Notes under the pieces: model-generated
What the model saw: only the letters and a program-made list of their open reading frames with translations
Database searches by the model: none
Told to the model about the DNA's origin: nothing
Part shown: positions 1-8,933 of the stretch, one piece after another
How positions within the stretch are numbered: the stretch's first letter is position 1
How the letters are laid out: the number at the start of each line of letters is the position of its first letter
From: Klugiella xanthotipulae
GTDB taxonomy: Bacteria; Actinomycetota; Actinomycetes; Actinomycetales; Microbacteriaceae
NCBI RefSeq assembly: GCF_006716695.1
Contig: NZ_VFPN01000004.1
Coordinates: 62,001-126,000, forward strand
Length of the DNA: 64,000 nucleotides
Direction: 5' to 3'
Position numbers and translations under genes: made by a program

Positions 1-148
1 TCACGGAGGCCACGAGGGCCACCACGAGGAGGCCCAGGATTACGGCCGCCTCGGTGTTCAGGATGTAACGCTGCCAGAGCGGCTTGGCGTAGTCGGCGTA
101 GGTTTTGGTGCGCGAGTTTGCCTTCGCGGAGGCCCAGATGGTTGTCAT
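1..148 (-). CDS. Sugar ABC transporter permease (second permease), partial
   Basis: Only the first 49 codons lie in the window; the rest is beyond the left edge. The start codon ATG (148-146) overlaps the stop of the preceding permease in an ATGA arrangement, so the two are translationally coupled. The visible residues are a short hydrophilic N-terminus (MTTIWASAKANSRTK) followed by the start of a hydrophobic membrane segment (AAVILGLLVVALVASV). In CUT2/ribose-rhamnose-type systems the order ATPase, permease, permease, binding protein is common, so this is inferred to be the partner permease of the heterodimeric channel, with a substrate-binding protein probably encoded further left. Confidence 0.8.
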   Translation of the reverse strand, partial: MTTIWASAKANSRTKTYADYAKPLWQRYILNTEAAVILGLLVVALVASV

Positions 149-1197
149 GATGCGTCGGCCTTTGTCGTCAGGAGCTTTTTATGTTGTCTCAGGGCGAGCA
201 CGCGGTCGAGCACGATCGCGCCGATGATGAGCACACCCACCACGGCCTGCTGCCAGAAGTCCTGGATTCCCAGCACGGGCAGCGCGCTCTTAATAGTAAG
301 GAGCAGGATGGCCCCGAATGCGGCCCCCCAGAGGGTGCCCACGCCGCCCGAGATGGCGACGCCGCCGATCACGGCACCACCGATTGCGGTGAGCTCAACG
401 CCGTAGCCGGCCGCGGAATCCACCGTGCCGTAGCGCGCCGTGTAGAGCACCCCGGCCAGACCGGCCATCGCACCACAGAGCACAAAGGCCACCAGGTTGC
501 GCTTGACCACGTTGAGGCCGTACAGCTGTGCGGCCTCCGGGTCGGAGCCGAGGGCGTAAAATTCGCGGCCGCCGCGGGTGTTCTTCATGTACCAGGCCAG
601 CGCGATCAGCACCACAACGGCGATGATGGTGAGCACGGGAATCGACAGGATTTGCGCGGTGCCCAGCGAGGTGAACCCCTTGGGCATGTCCTGCGGGTTG
701 ATCCGGTTGCTGCCAGCCCACGCCACGTTGATGCCGCGGTAGGCATACATCGTGCCGAGCGTGATGACCATCGCGGGAACCCGGGCGTAGGCCACGAGTG
801 CGCCGTTAATCAGCCCCAGGAATCCACCGAAGATGATGCCGATCAGGAAGACGGCGATGATCGGGATGCCGGGGAAGTCGATGAACATCCGGCCCGTGAG
901 GTAGGCGGTGAGGCCCAGCGTGGAGCTGACCGAGAGGTCAACGCTGCGCGTGATGATGACCATCGCCACACCCACCGAGAGCAGGATGTAGATGGAGGGG
1001 TTGAGGAGCAGGTTGCGGAATCCGTCGTTCGAGAGCAGGAACTGGTCGTTGACGAGGGTGGCCGCCGCGATGACCACGAGAATGGCGATCACGATACTGG
1101 TCTCGCGCCGCTTGAACACGGCGGCGATTCCGCGCGTGACGGCGTTGCCCGGCGCGGCGGGTGCCGGCGGGGTGGGGGTTTCGGTGAGGGTCGTCAC
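145..1197 (-). CDS. Sugar ABC transporter permease (CUT2, rhamnose/AI-2-like)
   Basis: A 350-residue integral membrane protein with about eight to ten hydrophobic segments and the typical BPD_transp_2 family signature near residue 80 (MVIITRSVDLSVSSTLG) and Gly-rich helices near residues 270-300. Such permeases form the channel of ribose/rhamnose/autoinducer-2 importers. The start is GTG at 1197-1195, overlapping the ATPase stop as GTGA; the 3' end overlaps the next permease as ATGA, so three genes form one tight operon. Substrate cannot be read from sequence. The ATPase most resembles rhamnose or AI-2 transporters, so a deoxyhexose is a reasonable guess. Confidence 0.88.
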   Translation of the reverse strand: MTTLTETPTPPAPAAPGNAVTRGIAAVFKRRETSIVIAILVVIAAATLVNDQFLLSNDGFRNLLLNPSIYILLSVGVAMVIITRSVDLSVSSTLGLTAYLTGRMFIDFPGIPIIAVFLIGIIFGGFLGLINGALVAYARVPAMVITLGTMYAYRGINVAWAGSNRINPQDMPKGFTSLGTAQILSIPVLTIIAVVVLIALAWYMKNTRGGREFYALGSDPEAAQLYGLNVVKRNLVAFVLCGAMAGLAGVLYTARYGTVDSAAGYGVELTAIGGAVIGGVAISGGVGTLWGAAFGAILLLTIKSALPVLGIQDFWQQAVVGVLIIGAIVLDRVLALRQHKKLLTTKADAS

Positions 1198-2798
1198 TTG
1201 GTGTTCTCCAGGCTCTGTGTGGTGTCTGAGCTGTTGCGGGGGGCCGCGCCCTGGGCTGCCGCGGCGGCCTGGTCGAGGCTGGCCCCCGCGCCCACCGAGC
1301 TCTGTGTGGCGGCGAGCATGACGGCCTCGGCGGTGGCCTCGGCGCGGCTAAGTTCGCCCGTGATCCTGCCCTCGCGCATCACGAGAACGCGGTCGGCCAT
1401 GCCCAGCACTTCGGGCAGTTCGGAGGAGATCATGAGGATGCCGAGGCCCTGTCCGGCCAGCTCAGAGAGTAGTCGGTGCACCTCGGATTTGGTGCCCACG
1501 TCGATTCCGCGCGTGGGCTCATCAATGATGAGGAGCGAGGGATGCGTGGCCAGCCACTTGGCGATGACCACCTTCTGCTGGTTCCCGCCGGAGAGCGTGC
1601 CGACGGGAGTTGAGAGGGCGGCGGCTTTCACCTGGAGGGTGCTGGCCCAGCCGTCGGCCACCGCGTTTTCGGCACGGTTTGTAAGAATACCCCAGCGGGA
1701 GAGTCGGTTGCGGATTGCGAGCGTGATGTTGCGGCCCACGGGGAAATCGAGTACGAGGCCCTGCTTGCGACGGTCTTCCGGGATGAGGGCGAGACCCGCG
1801 CGCATGGCATCCGTCACGCTCTTCTTCTTGAGCCGGGCACCGCGCAGTGACACGGAGCCGCTGTCGTACCCGTCCACGCCGAAGAGGGCGCGGGCGACCT
1901 CGCTGCGACCGGCCCCCACGAGCCCGGCGAGACCCACGATTTCACCAGCTTTGACCTCGAATGAGATGTCCTCGAAGATACCCGCGGAGGTGAGGTTGGT
2001 AACCGTGAGGAGGGTATCGCCGATGTCGGCATCTTCCTTGGGGAAGAGGTCGGTGACGTCGCGGCCCACCATCAGGCGCACGATTTCTTCGACGCTGGTG
2101 CTGGTGGTGGCGACGGTGGAGATGTACTCGCCATCCCGCATCACCGTGATCTGGTCGCACAGGGCGAATACCTCGTCGAAGCGGTGGGAGATAAAGACGA
2201 GCGCACGGCCCTCATCGCGCAGGCTGCGGGCGACCGCGAAGAGACGCTCCACCTCGACCCCGCTGAGGGCGGCGGTGGGCTCGTCCATGATGAGCACCGT
2301 GGCGTTGAGCGAGATGGCCTTGGCGATCTCGATAATCTGCTGGTCGGCGATGGAGAGGCCGTCGGCGAGGCGGTCGGGGTCGATGCTGACGCCCAGGCGT
2401 CTGAAAATGGCGACCGTTTCGCTGTGCATCGCGGCGCGGTCGATGCGGCCGAGCTTGTTGGTGGGCTGGCGGCCCATGAAGATGTTTTCCGTGACCGAGA
2501 GGTCGGGGAAGAGGGTGGGTTCCTGGTAGATCACGGCAACGCCTGCGGCCTTGGAGTCGGCGGTTGTTTTGAATGTGACATCCGCGCCCTGCAACCGGAA
2601 CGTGCCGGAGTCGCGCTGGTAGAGACCGGCAATAATTTTCACCAGCGTCGATTTTCCGGCACCGTTTTCGCCCACGAGGGCGTGGATGGAACCGGAGTCA
2701 ACCACGATGGTGCCGGAGCGGAGTGCAACGACGGACCCGAAGGACTTCCCGACGTCTCGGAGCTCAAGTGCGGGTGGTGGGGCGGATCGTGACATCAT
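1194..2798 (-). CDS. Sugar ABC transporter ATP-binding protein (CUT2, two NBDs)
   Basis: A 534-residue double nucleotide-binding-domain ATPase energising import of a monosaccharide-like substrate. NBD1 has Walker A GENGAGKS (residues 43-50), the signature LSIADQQIIEIAKA and Walker B VLIMDEPT. NBD2 has the degenerate P-loop GLVGAGRSE, lacking the Lys, then LSGGNQQKVVIAKW and LLIIDEPT. One active and one degenerate site is normal for RbsA/RhaT/LsrA-like proteins. The start was set at ATG 2798 (tandem Met-Met) behind a GAGG ribosome-binding site; the longer upstream reading frame runs through the promoter and operator and is not coding. It is the first gene of the leftward operon, divergent from a LacI regulator. 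Rhamnose specificity is inference. Confidence 0.9.
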   Translation of the reverse strand: MMSRSAPPPALELRDVGKSFGSVVALRSGTIVVDSGSIHALVGENGAGKSTLVKIIAGLYQRDSGTFRLQGADVTFKTTADSKAAGVAVIYQEPTLFPDLSVTENIFMGRQPTNKLGRIDRAAMHSETVAIFRRLGVSIDPDRLADGLSIADQQIIEIAKAISLNATVLIMDEPTAALSGVEVERLFAVARSLRDEGRALVFISHRFDEVFALCDQITVMRDGEYISTVATTSTSVEEIVRLMVGRDVTDLFPKEDADIGDTLLTVTNLTSAGIFEDISFEVKAGEIVGLAGLVGAGRSEVARALFGVDGYDSGSVSLRGARLKKKSVTDAMRAGLALIPEDRRKQGLVLDFPVGRNITLAIRNRLSRWGILTNRAENAVADGWASTLQVKAAALSTPVGTLSGGNQQKVVIAKWLATHPSLLIIDEPTRGIDVGTKSEVHRLLSELAGQGLGILMISSELPEVLGMADRVLVMREGRITGELSRAEATAEAVMLAATQSSVGAGASLDQAAAAAQGAAPRNSSDTTQSLENTK

Positions 2799-2832
2799 TG
2801 GCAATACCTCGGTAGTCGGAAATCTGCGTTTG

Positions 2833-2844
2833 TGAATCGTTTCA
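2833..2844. promoter_or_regulatory. LacI-type operator
   Basis: TGAATCGTTTCA is a near-perfect palindrome (10 of 12 positions) centred on CG, the shape bound by LacI-family repressors. It lies just downstream of the -10 of the leftward ABC operon, where a bound repressor would block transcription, and the neighbouring divergent gene encodes a LacI protein. Assignment is by inference. Confidence 0.65.
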
Positions 2845-2861
2845 ATTACGCGATCTGTGAA

Positions 2862-2891
2862 ATAGTATGTCTCCTGAGTCGCACGCGTCAA
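2862..2891 (-). promoter_or_regulatory. Promoter of the sugar ABC operon
   Basis: On the minus strand, -35 TTGACG (2891-2886) and -10 TACTAT (2867-2862) are separated by 18 bases. Transcription would begin near 2855, immediately before the palindromic operator at 2833-2844, and run into the ATPase gene. Confidence 0.6.
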
Positions 2892-2957
2892 GTTGTTGGC
2901 AGGATTCGTTACCCGATAGTCGCTATCATCGGCAGAGGCAGAGAAACGGAGGACCAC

Positions 2958-4019
2958 GTGACGGTCAGCGTCAAAGACGTCGCAGCTCGTGCGGGGGTGT
3001 CGGTGGGCACGGTATCCAATGTGCTCAATCGACCCGAAAAGGTCAACGAAACAACCGCGAGGCGCGTGCACGATGCCATAGCTGACCTGGGGTTTGTTCG
3101 TAATGACGCGGCCAGGCAACTGCGCGAGGGCCGCAGCCGGAGCATCGGGCTCGTGGTGCTCGATGTGGCCAACCCCTTCTTCACCGACCTGGCTCGCGGA
3201 GCAGAAAACCGTGCGGCAGAGAATGGTTTATCGGTGCTCCTGGGCAACTCCGACGAGAACGACGAGCGCGAGAAGGCGTACCTCGAACTTTTTGAGGAGC
3301 AGCGCGTGCACGGCGTCCTCATCTCCCCCCGCGGCGAGGTGGACGAGAGCTTTGAGCGGATCCGCCGTCGTGGCACCCCGATTGTGCTCGTGGATCGGGA
3401 CGGCACCGAGCACGGTCTCTCCTCGGTGGCCCTCGACGATGTAGCCGGTGGATACCTCGCGGTGTCACACCTGATCGCCAGTGGCCGTAGGCGCATCGCG
3501 TTTGTGGGCGGTCCCGTGAGTATCCGCCAGGTGTCTGACCGGTTGGCGGGTGCGCGGAAGGCTGCGGCGGAGCATCCAGAGGTGACCCTTGACATTATTC
3601 TGGCCGACTCGTTGAGCGTGCTCGCGGGTCGGGCGGTGGGGGAGGAACTCCGGGAGCGGCCTGAGGGGGATCGACCCGACGCGGTTTTTGCGGCCAACGA
3701 TCTGCTCGCCATCGGCATCCTGCAGGCTCTCGTAATGCTCGGCCATGTGCGCGTGCCGGAGGATATCGCCCTGATCGGGTACGACGATATCTCGTTTTCC
3801 GCGACCGCGGTGATTCCGCTCTCCTCGGTGCGCCAGCCCAGCGAGCTGATCGGGTATACGGCGGTGGATCTGCTGATGCGGGAGGCTGAGCAGCGCGGCG
3901 ACTATGCGCCCGAACACGTTGTCTTCCAGCCGGAACTGGTGGTGCGCGCCTCGACGGTGAGCCCGGAGGGGGGCCGCGAGGGTGCCGCCGCCGCCGAGGC
4001 TTTGCCCGCCGCTCACTGA
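2958..4019 (+). CDS. LacI-family transcriptional regulator
   Basis: A 353-residue LacI/GalR regulator. The N-terminus (VSVKDVAARAGVSVGTVSNVLN) is the helix-turn-helix with the family's hinge region following, and residues about 60-330 form the periplasmic-binding-protein-like sugar sensor (GLVVLDVANPFFTDLARG, PDAVFAANDLLAIGILQ, IALIGYDDISFS). The start is GTG at 2958 because it directly follows a strong GGAGG site (2948-2952) and gives the canonical family N-terminus; the longer upstream frame crosses the operator. It is divergent from the ABC operon and is the obvious candidate repressor, released by the imported sugar. Confidence 0.9.
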   Translation: MTVSVKDVAARAGVSVGTVSNVLNRPEKVNETTARRVHDAIADLGFVRNDAARQLREGRSRSIGLVVLDVANPFFTDLARGAENRAAENGLSVLLGNSDENDEREKAYLELFEEQRVHGVLISPRGEVDESFERIRRRGTPIVLVDRDGTEHGLSSVALDDVAGGYLAVSHLIASGRRRIAFVGGPVSIRQVSDRLAGARKAAAEHPEVTLDIILADSLSVLAGRAVGEELRERPEGDRPDAVFAANDLLAIGILQALVMLGHVRVPEDIALIGYDDISFSATAVIPLSSVRQPSELIGYTAVDLLMREAEQRGDYAPEHVVFQPELVVRASTVSPEGGREGAAAAEALPAAH

Positions 4020-4149
4020 TTCACCCGCTAATGAACCGGCTGAGGTGGGACGGATGACATCCGAGGTTAAACCGGCCGTGCGGATTTCTTCTCCGTGGGG
4101 CCTACCGGATTTCTCCCCGCCCCGACGCGCTGCCTGTATCAGGGAAATT

Positions 4150-4215
4150 GTGTCGGTTGGACACTAAATTTGGTCTTTTTTGCCGATTAAGTGGGTAAAT
4201 TTTTTCACCTATGAT
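4150..4215 (+). promoter_or_regulatory. Candidate regulatory region of the cholesterol-oxidase-like gene
   Basis: A perfect 5-5-5 inverted repeat, GTGTC-GGTTG-GACAC (4150-4164), lies upstream of a -10-like TATGAT at 4210-4215 in an otherwise T-rich stretch. A weak -35 (TTAAGT, 4187-4192) is 17 bases from the -10. The inverted repeat could be an operator, but no regulator is identified. The gap 4020-4287 otherwise shows no gene and no clear terminator for the LacI gene. Confidence 0.3.
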
Positions 4216-4287
4216 GAGCGGGCCCAAGCTACCCGGGTGGGATCGCGTCGTTCGGCACCGGTCTCTATTTTACTAGGAGGCATCTAC

Positions 4288-5967
4288 GTGTCTATTTCTC
4301 GTCGTTCACTGATCGTCGGGTCCGCCGCAACGGCCACCACGGCTGCGCTTGCGGTGGGGGCCCAGCCCGCGGCCGCGGCACCCCCCGCTGGCCCCGCGCC
4401 GCTGAAACCCATTCCCGACGTTCCCGATAAGAGTTCGGCACTCATGGTCCTCAAATACAAGGCGATGGTTCCCGAGATTTTTAAACCGCGCCCCTCGGCA
4501 CCCGCCCACAGCGATGTGCTGGTCATCGGGAGCGGATTTGGTGCCAGCGTTGCGGCGCTCCGACTCGCGCAGGCAGGTCAGAAGGTCACGGTGCTGGAAC
4601 GTGGCTCCCGCTGGCCCCGCGATCCCAAACGCGCCATCTTTGCCACCGATGCCCTGCCCGATGGCCGTGGCTTCTGGTTCCGAAAGAAATTTACCGGCAT
4701 TACCGGCATTCAGCAGTCCTTCGACTCGTTTGGCGGCGTCCTAGACGTCACCGAGTACGCGAACATCCATGTCTGGCGCGGTGCCGCCGTTGGTGGCGGC
4801 TCACACGTCTTCACCGGCGTGCTCATCCAGCCGGAGCGCCGCTACTTCGAGGGCCTTTTTGGAAGCACCGTCAACTATGACGAGATGGATCGCACCTACT
4901 ATCCCCGGGCCATGGCCATGCTTAAGGGTGACCCCATGCCCGCCGATATCTACGCGTCGGCACCGTTTGGCCACTCGCGTCGCTGGGATAACAACGTGCG
5001 CAAAGCCGGTTATGAGCCCCAGCCGCTCAACTCGATCTTTAACTGGGACGTGATACGGAAAGAACTTAACGGCACCTCGCGCAAGTCGGCGACCGTTGGC
5101 GAGACCAACCTGGGCAACGCCAACGGGGCAAAGTACGACCTCACCCAGAACTACCTGTTGCAGGCCGAAGCGACCAACAACGTCACCATCCACCCGGGTC
5201 ACGTGGTGCAGGACATCGGCCAGAACAGCAACGGCACCTACTGGGCTACCATCCAGGAGATTGAGCCCACCGGGAAGGTCACCGCCACCCGCACGATCAC
5301 CTGCAACAAACTGTTTCTCGGTGCCGGCTCCATCGGCACCTCGGAGCTGCTGGTCAAGGCCAAGGCGAAAGGTTCGCTGCCCCGGCTGAACAACGAGGTG
5401 GGCCAGGGATGGGGGACCAACGGCGATGCCGCGCTCGTGCAATCGTTCTCTCTGTCCCGCGGTCTCAGCCAGGGTTCGCCCTCCCCCTCGCGAATCTCGG
5501 ATAGCTCGGGCACGATGCCCGTGACGCTGGAAAACTGGGGCATTCCCGGGGTCCCGCTCAATGTGGGTTTGATCGGTTCGCTGGGGATGACCCTCGACCC
5601 GCAGCGTGCGAGCTTCCGCTACGACTCAGCAACTAACGATGTGGTCCTCGACTGGCCCCGTGGCGGAAACGATCAGACGGTCGCGGCATTGCGCGTGGTG
5701 CACAACAAGATCGCCAAGGCCGCCGGTACGGTGGCGGGTCTGCCACTGCTCGCGAAGGACGTCAACGCCGCGTTTACCGCCCACCCGCTCGGTGGTGCCG
5801 TGGTGGGCAAGGCCACGGACGCCTACGGCCGGGTGCTGGGGTACAGCAACCTGTACGTGATGGATGCCGCGATCATCCCGGGTAACACCGGTGCGGTCAA
5901 CCCCGTGCTCACGATCACGGCGCTGGCCGAACGCAACATTGAGGAGATCATCCGCTCCGGTCGGTAG
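4288..5967 (+). CDS. Secreted cholesterol-oxidase-like GMC flavoprotein
   Basis: A 559-residue FAD enzyme of the GMC family, closest in motif layout to Streptomyces-type cholesterol oxidase, which oxidises and isomerises 3-beta-hydroxysterols. The N-terminus is a Tat-type signal (SRRSLIVGSAATATTAALA...AAA), so it is exported folded. FAD binding is seen at residues 81-85 (GSGFG). The presumed active-site residues are present: Glu415 (LENWG), His499 (HPLGG) and Asn538 (VNP), matching the Glu/His/Asn set of cholesterol oxidases. The start is GTG at 4288 behind AGGAGG (4275-4280). It is a single gene with a terminator downstream. A different sterol or alcohol substrate is possible. Confidence 0.85.
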   Translation: MSISRRSLIVGSAATATTAALAVGAQPAAAAPPAGPAPLKPIPDVPDKSSALMVLKYKAMVPEIFKPRPSAPAHSDVLVIGSGFGASVAALRLAQAGQKVTVLERGSRWPRDPKRAIFATDALPDGRGFWFRKKFTGITGIQQSFDSFGGVLDVTEYANIHVWRGAAVGGGSHVFTGVLIQPERRYFEGLFGSTVNYDEMDRTYYPRAMAMLKGDPMPADIYASAPFGHSRRWDNNVRKAGYEPQPLNSIFNWDVIRKELNGTSRKSATVGETNLGNANGAKYDLTQNYLLQAEATNNVTIHPGHVVQDIGQNSNGTYWATIQEIEPTGKVTATRTITCNKLFLGAGSIGTSELLVKAKAKGSLPRLNNEVGQGWGTNGDAALVQSFSLSRGLSQGSPSPSRISDSSGTMPVTLENWGIPGVPLNVGLIGSLGMTLDPQRASFRYDSATNDVVLDWPRGGNDQTVAALRVVHNKIAKAAGTVAGLPLLAKDVNAAFTAHPLGGAVVGKATDAYGRVLGYSNLYVMDAAIIPGNTGAVNPVLTITALAERNIEEIIRSGR

Positions 5968-5998
5968 CCCCGTTCGCGGACCGTCCGTGCGTCGCTTC

Positions 5999-6033
5999 GG
6001 GCGCGGGAACCTTCTGTTCCCGCGCCCGTTTGT
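5999..6033 (+). terminator. Rho-independent terminator
   Basis: A perfect 12-bp stem, GGGCGCGGGAAC / GTTCCCGCGCCC, with loop CTTCT, followed by GTTTGTG. It lies 31 bases after the oxidoreductase stop. Confidence 0.8.
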
Positions 6034-6244
6034 GTACCCCGCTGTGCGGTGCGGGGGTGCGGCGATAACGGTCTGAACATCCTCTCGTGGTGTATTTTTT
6101 GGCTGCTCTGTCGGCTATATTAAGTGACGTAACTTCATTGCTATTCGGGTGGGTTCTGCCGCTCTGATTCACGGGCACTTCTGGGAGAAGCGGCACGAGA
6201 ATCTCATGACGTGGATGCCGCCCCCTCACCCCGAGAGAGCCCTC

Positions 6245-8914
6245 GTGAAAAGACTCTTATCCGTGCTGATCTCTGCCGTTGTGGTGGCCGGTTCGGTACT
6301 TATCGCTCAACCGGCTGCCGCCGCCGATGAGCTCACTATTCCCGATCCTCAGTTGCGGGCCTGCATCTCCGCCCACGCGGGTGGCACCCCGACCGCGGAA
6401 AATGTCACAAAAATCACCACGTTGTCATGCGCGCTGTTCAACGGAGATCGTATGCGCGATCCCTTCCCTGACTTCTATAGCCTGACCGGTCTTGAAGCCC
6501 TCACCAACCTGACATCACTTTATCTGTCGCGGGCGAGCGTCCCCTCGCTCGAACCGCTCGCAGGGCTGACGCAGCTCACCTCGATCACCCTCGGCCGCCC
6601 ATATACCGGCAGGGCACAATTGGGCGATCTCAGCCCGCTCGTCGGCTTAACCAATCTGGAGACCCTGGCCCTCTACGGAACGAGCCTCTACCCACGATAC
6701 GATGAGACGGCGGCGCGGTTCAGCGACCTGTCACCCCTGCGCGGCCTCACCAAGCTGAAGGTGCTCGCCCTCCCGTATGCCCAGGTGAAGGATGTGACCC
6801 CGCTCGCCGGACTCACCCAACTCACCGAGCTTCAGCTCAATAACAACCGCATTGAGGACGTCAGCCCGCTCGCAAACCTGCCCCAGTTGTCCTGGTTGTA
6901 CCTCTGGGAAAACCGGGTCACCGACCTCTCTCCGCTCGGCGACTCGTCGGCACCCCTCACCCGGTTGTGGACGGAACGTCAGAACCCAGAATTGCCCCCC
7001 GTCGCGATTAACACGGCCCAGGCCAACCCCATTCATAATCTGAGTGGTGCCACAATTGTGCCGACATCCGCTACCGCAACCTACGATTCGGTGGCCCACC
7101 AGTGGAGCTACGGCCAGACCGGTGACAACCAGCTCACCTGGCGCAATGAGCTTGACCGGGATCAGTTTGTGGGCAACTACTTCTCGGGAACCCTCTTCCA
7201 GAGGTCAGAGACCCACCAGAGCAGGTTCACCAGCCCACAGGTGGAGGCGTGTGTTCGGGAGAACCTGGGCCTCTCCGCGGAAGTGCGGATTTATCCCACA
7301 ATGCTTGCAAGAATTACCTCCCTGAATTGTGGGTCGCGGAGGATTACGGATATCACCGATATGGCCCAGCTGCCCAACGTGGTCACGCTGAATCTCGGTG
7401 ACAACTCGATCTCGGACCTGACCCCGCTGAGCACTCTGACGAGTCTGACCACGCTCAAGCTGGGCCGCAACCAGATCAGCGACCTCAGTGCCCTCGCCCC
7501 TCTGGTCAAGCTTGACCGCCTTGAGCTCAACAACAACTTTGTGCAAGACCTGGCCCCGCTGCAGGGGATGCGGCGTCTTGACCGCCTGTACCTCTGGGAA
7601 AACGAAATCTCCGACCTTTCCCCGCTCGGGTCGCACCACATTCTTCAGCTGTGGGTGGAGCGCCAATACGTTGCCCTTCCCGACTTGGCAGCGGGCGAGT
7701 CCCAGCCCAACCCCCTGGTGAACCGTGATGGTAGCCCGGTCGTTCCGGAGAACGTCGTATACGATGAGGCGTTCAACTCCTGGGGCTACTCCACAACGGG
7801 CCCCTCGCAGGTCGCCTGGCGGGCGCCCCTCGCTGGCGGGTTAGGGTATCCCGATTTCTTCTCGGGTACGGTCTCGCAAATAGCCACTGCGGACGAGGTC
7901 ACCTCATTTGCACCCGAGTTCACGGCCTGCCTCAACGAACTCCTCGGTCAGGAGCCGGATGCCCCGATTTACGTGACCCAGATCAAGAGAATCAGCACGC
8001 TGGACTGTTCCGACCGTGGGATCTCCTCGCTGAGCGGCATCACCGAGATGCCGCAGCTCGCCTCGCTCAACCTGAGCAACAACGACATCACCGATGTGAC
8101 GCTCCTGGGGCACCTCAGCGCGCTGACCACCCTGAACCTCAGCGGCAACGCGCTGGGCGATGTGGCTGCCCTGAACAGTCTCAGCGCCCTCACGGAACTT
8201 CGCCTGAACGACAACAGGCTGAGCGATATCTCGGCCCTGAGCGGTCTGGCCCAGCTGACCACCCTGAGCCTGGATGACAACCAGATTGTCGATCTGACCC
8301 GCGTGCCAAAGCTGGCGGGTCTGAAGACGCTCTCGCTCGTGGGCAACGGAATACATAACATCAAACCGTTGGGGGGCCTCACCGGGCTCACCACCGTGAA
8401 CCTGAGCGCCAACAACATCAGCGATATTTCGACGTTCTACGACCTGGATAGCGTGGCAACCCTTGACCTGAGCAGCAACGACATCACCGATATCACGCCA
8501 CTCAAAGATCTGAAGCCGCTGGCCGCGCTCAACCTCGCGGGTAACACGGTGGCTGACCTGGGCCCGCTCACCCGTCTCACCAGAATGACCTCCCTCAACC
8601 TGGAGGGCAACGCCGTGACGGATCTGCGCCCGCTCAACGGGTTGGCCAAGTTGGCTAGCCTCAACGTCGCCGAGCAGGCCGTGACCCTGGCAGATATTGC
8701 GGTCAACACCCCCCAGGCGAACATTCTCGCCGATAACGAGGGCTTCCGTATCCGGCCAACCTCCACCACGGCGACCTACGACGCGGCACCCAACGTGTGG
8801 ACGTTTGCCGAGGCGGGACGCCACACGCTGACCTGGACATCCGAGGTGATAATCGGTCAGGTGACGACTTCCTTCACGGGTACGATAACCCAGGTCGCAA
8901 CCCGGGCGGAGTGA
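6245..8914 (+). CDS. Secreted leucine-rich-repeat protein with three tandem LRR/Ig-like modules
   Basis: An 889-residue exported protein. Residues 1-27 are a signal peptide (VKRLLSVLISAVVVAG...AAAAD). The rest is one module repeated three times, starting near residues 30, 335 and 560. Each has a Cys-bounded cap (ACISAH...LSC, ACVREN...LNC, ACLNEL...LDC), a block of about 22-residue internalin-type LRRs (LxxLTxLxLxxNxIxDISPL), and an Ig-like segment ending in TxTxxTYD...W.Y...QLTW. LRR blocks of this type bind proteins, as in Listeria internalins. No LPxTG-like signal or terminal membrane helix is visible, so it is probably released. The start is GTG at 6245, preceded by GAGAGAG; a -10-like TATATT is at 6116-6121. 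The binding partner is unknown. Confidence 0.85.
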   Translation: MKRLLSVLISAVVVAGSVLIAQPAAAADELTIPDPQLRACISAHAGGTPTAENVTKITTLSCALFNGDRMRDPFPDFYSLTGLEALTNLTSLYLSRASVPSLEPLAGLTQLTSITLGRPYTGRAQLGDLSPLVGLTNLETLALYGTSLYPRYDETAARFSDLSPLRGLTKLKVLALPYAQVKDVTPLAGLTQLTELQLNNNRIEDVSPLANLPQLSWLYLWENRVTDLSPLGDSSAPLTRLWTERQNPELPPVAINTAQANPIHNLSGATIVPTSATATYDSVAHQWSYGQTGDNQLTWRNELDRDQFVGNYFSGTLFQRSETHQSRFTSPQVEACVRENLGLSAEVRIYPTMLARITSLNCGSRRITDITDMAQLPNVVTLNLGDNSISDLTPLSTLTSLTTLKLGRNQISDLSALAPLVKLDRLELNNNFVQDLAPLQGMRRLDRLYLWENEISDLSPLGSHHILQLWVERQYVALPDLAAGESQPNPLVNRDGSPVVPENVVYDEAFNSWGYSTTGPSQVAWRAPLAGGLGYPDFFSGTVSQIATADEVTSFAPEFTACLNELLGQEPDAPIYVTQIKRISTLDCSDRGISSLSGITEMPQLASLNLSNNDITDVTLLGHLSALTTLNLSGNALGDVAALNSLSALTELRLNDNRLSDISALSGLAQLTTLSLDDNQIVDLTRVPKLAGLKTLSLVGNGIHNIKPLGGLTGLTTVNLSANNISDISTFYDLDSVATLDLSSNDITDITPLKDLKPLAALNLAGNTVADLGPLTRLTRMTSLNLEGNAVTDLRPLNGLAKLASLNVAEQAVTLADIAVNTPQANILADNEGFRIRPTSTTATYDAAPNVWTFAEAGRHTLTWTSEVIIGQVTTSFTGTITQVATRAE

Positions 8915-8933
8915 CGGCGCTTAGCGCGCCGTC
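8913..8933. terminator. Bidirectional terminator hairpin across convergent stop codons
   Basis: GACGGCGC-TTAGC-GCGCCGTC, a perfect 8-bp stem. It includes the last bases of the LRR gene and the stop codon of the leftward DUF1648 gene, whose stops are only six bases apart. There is no T tract, so termination strength is uncertain. Confidence 0.45.

Noticed and set aside
181-2529. A 782-codon open frame on the plus strand, opposite the ABC transporter genes
   Set aside because: It is antisense to two conserved genes, its product is low-complexity (His/Asp/Arg-rich) and has no family features. Long antisense frames are expected at this GC content.
2799-3119. N-terminal extension of the ABC ATPase to 3119
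   Set aside because: It runs through the operator, promoter and the start of the divergent LacI gene, and has no similarity to the family; ATG 2798 has a proper ribosome-binding site.
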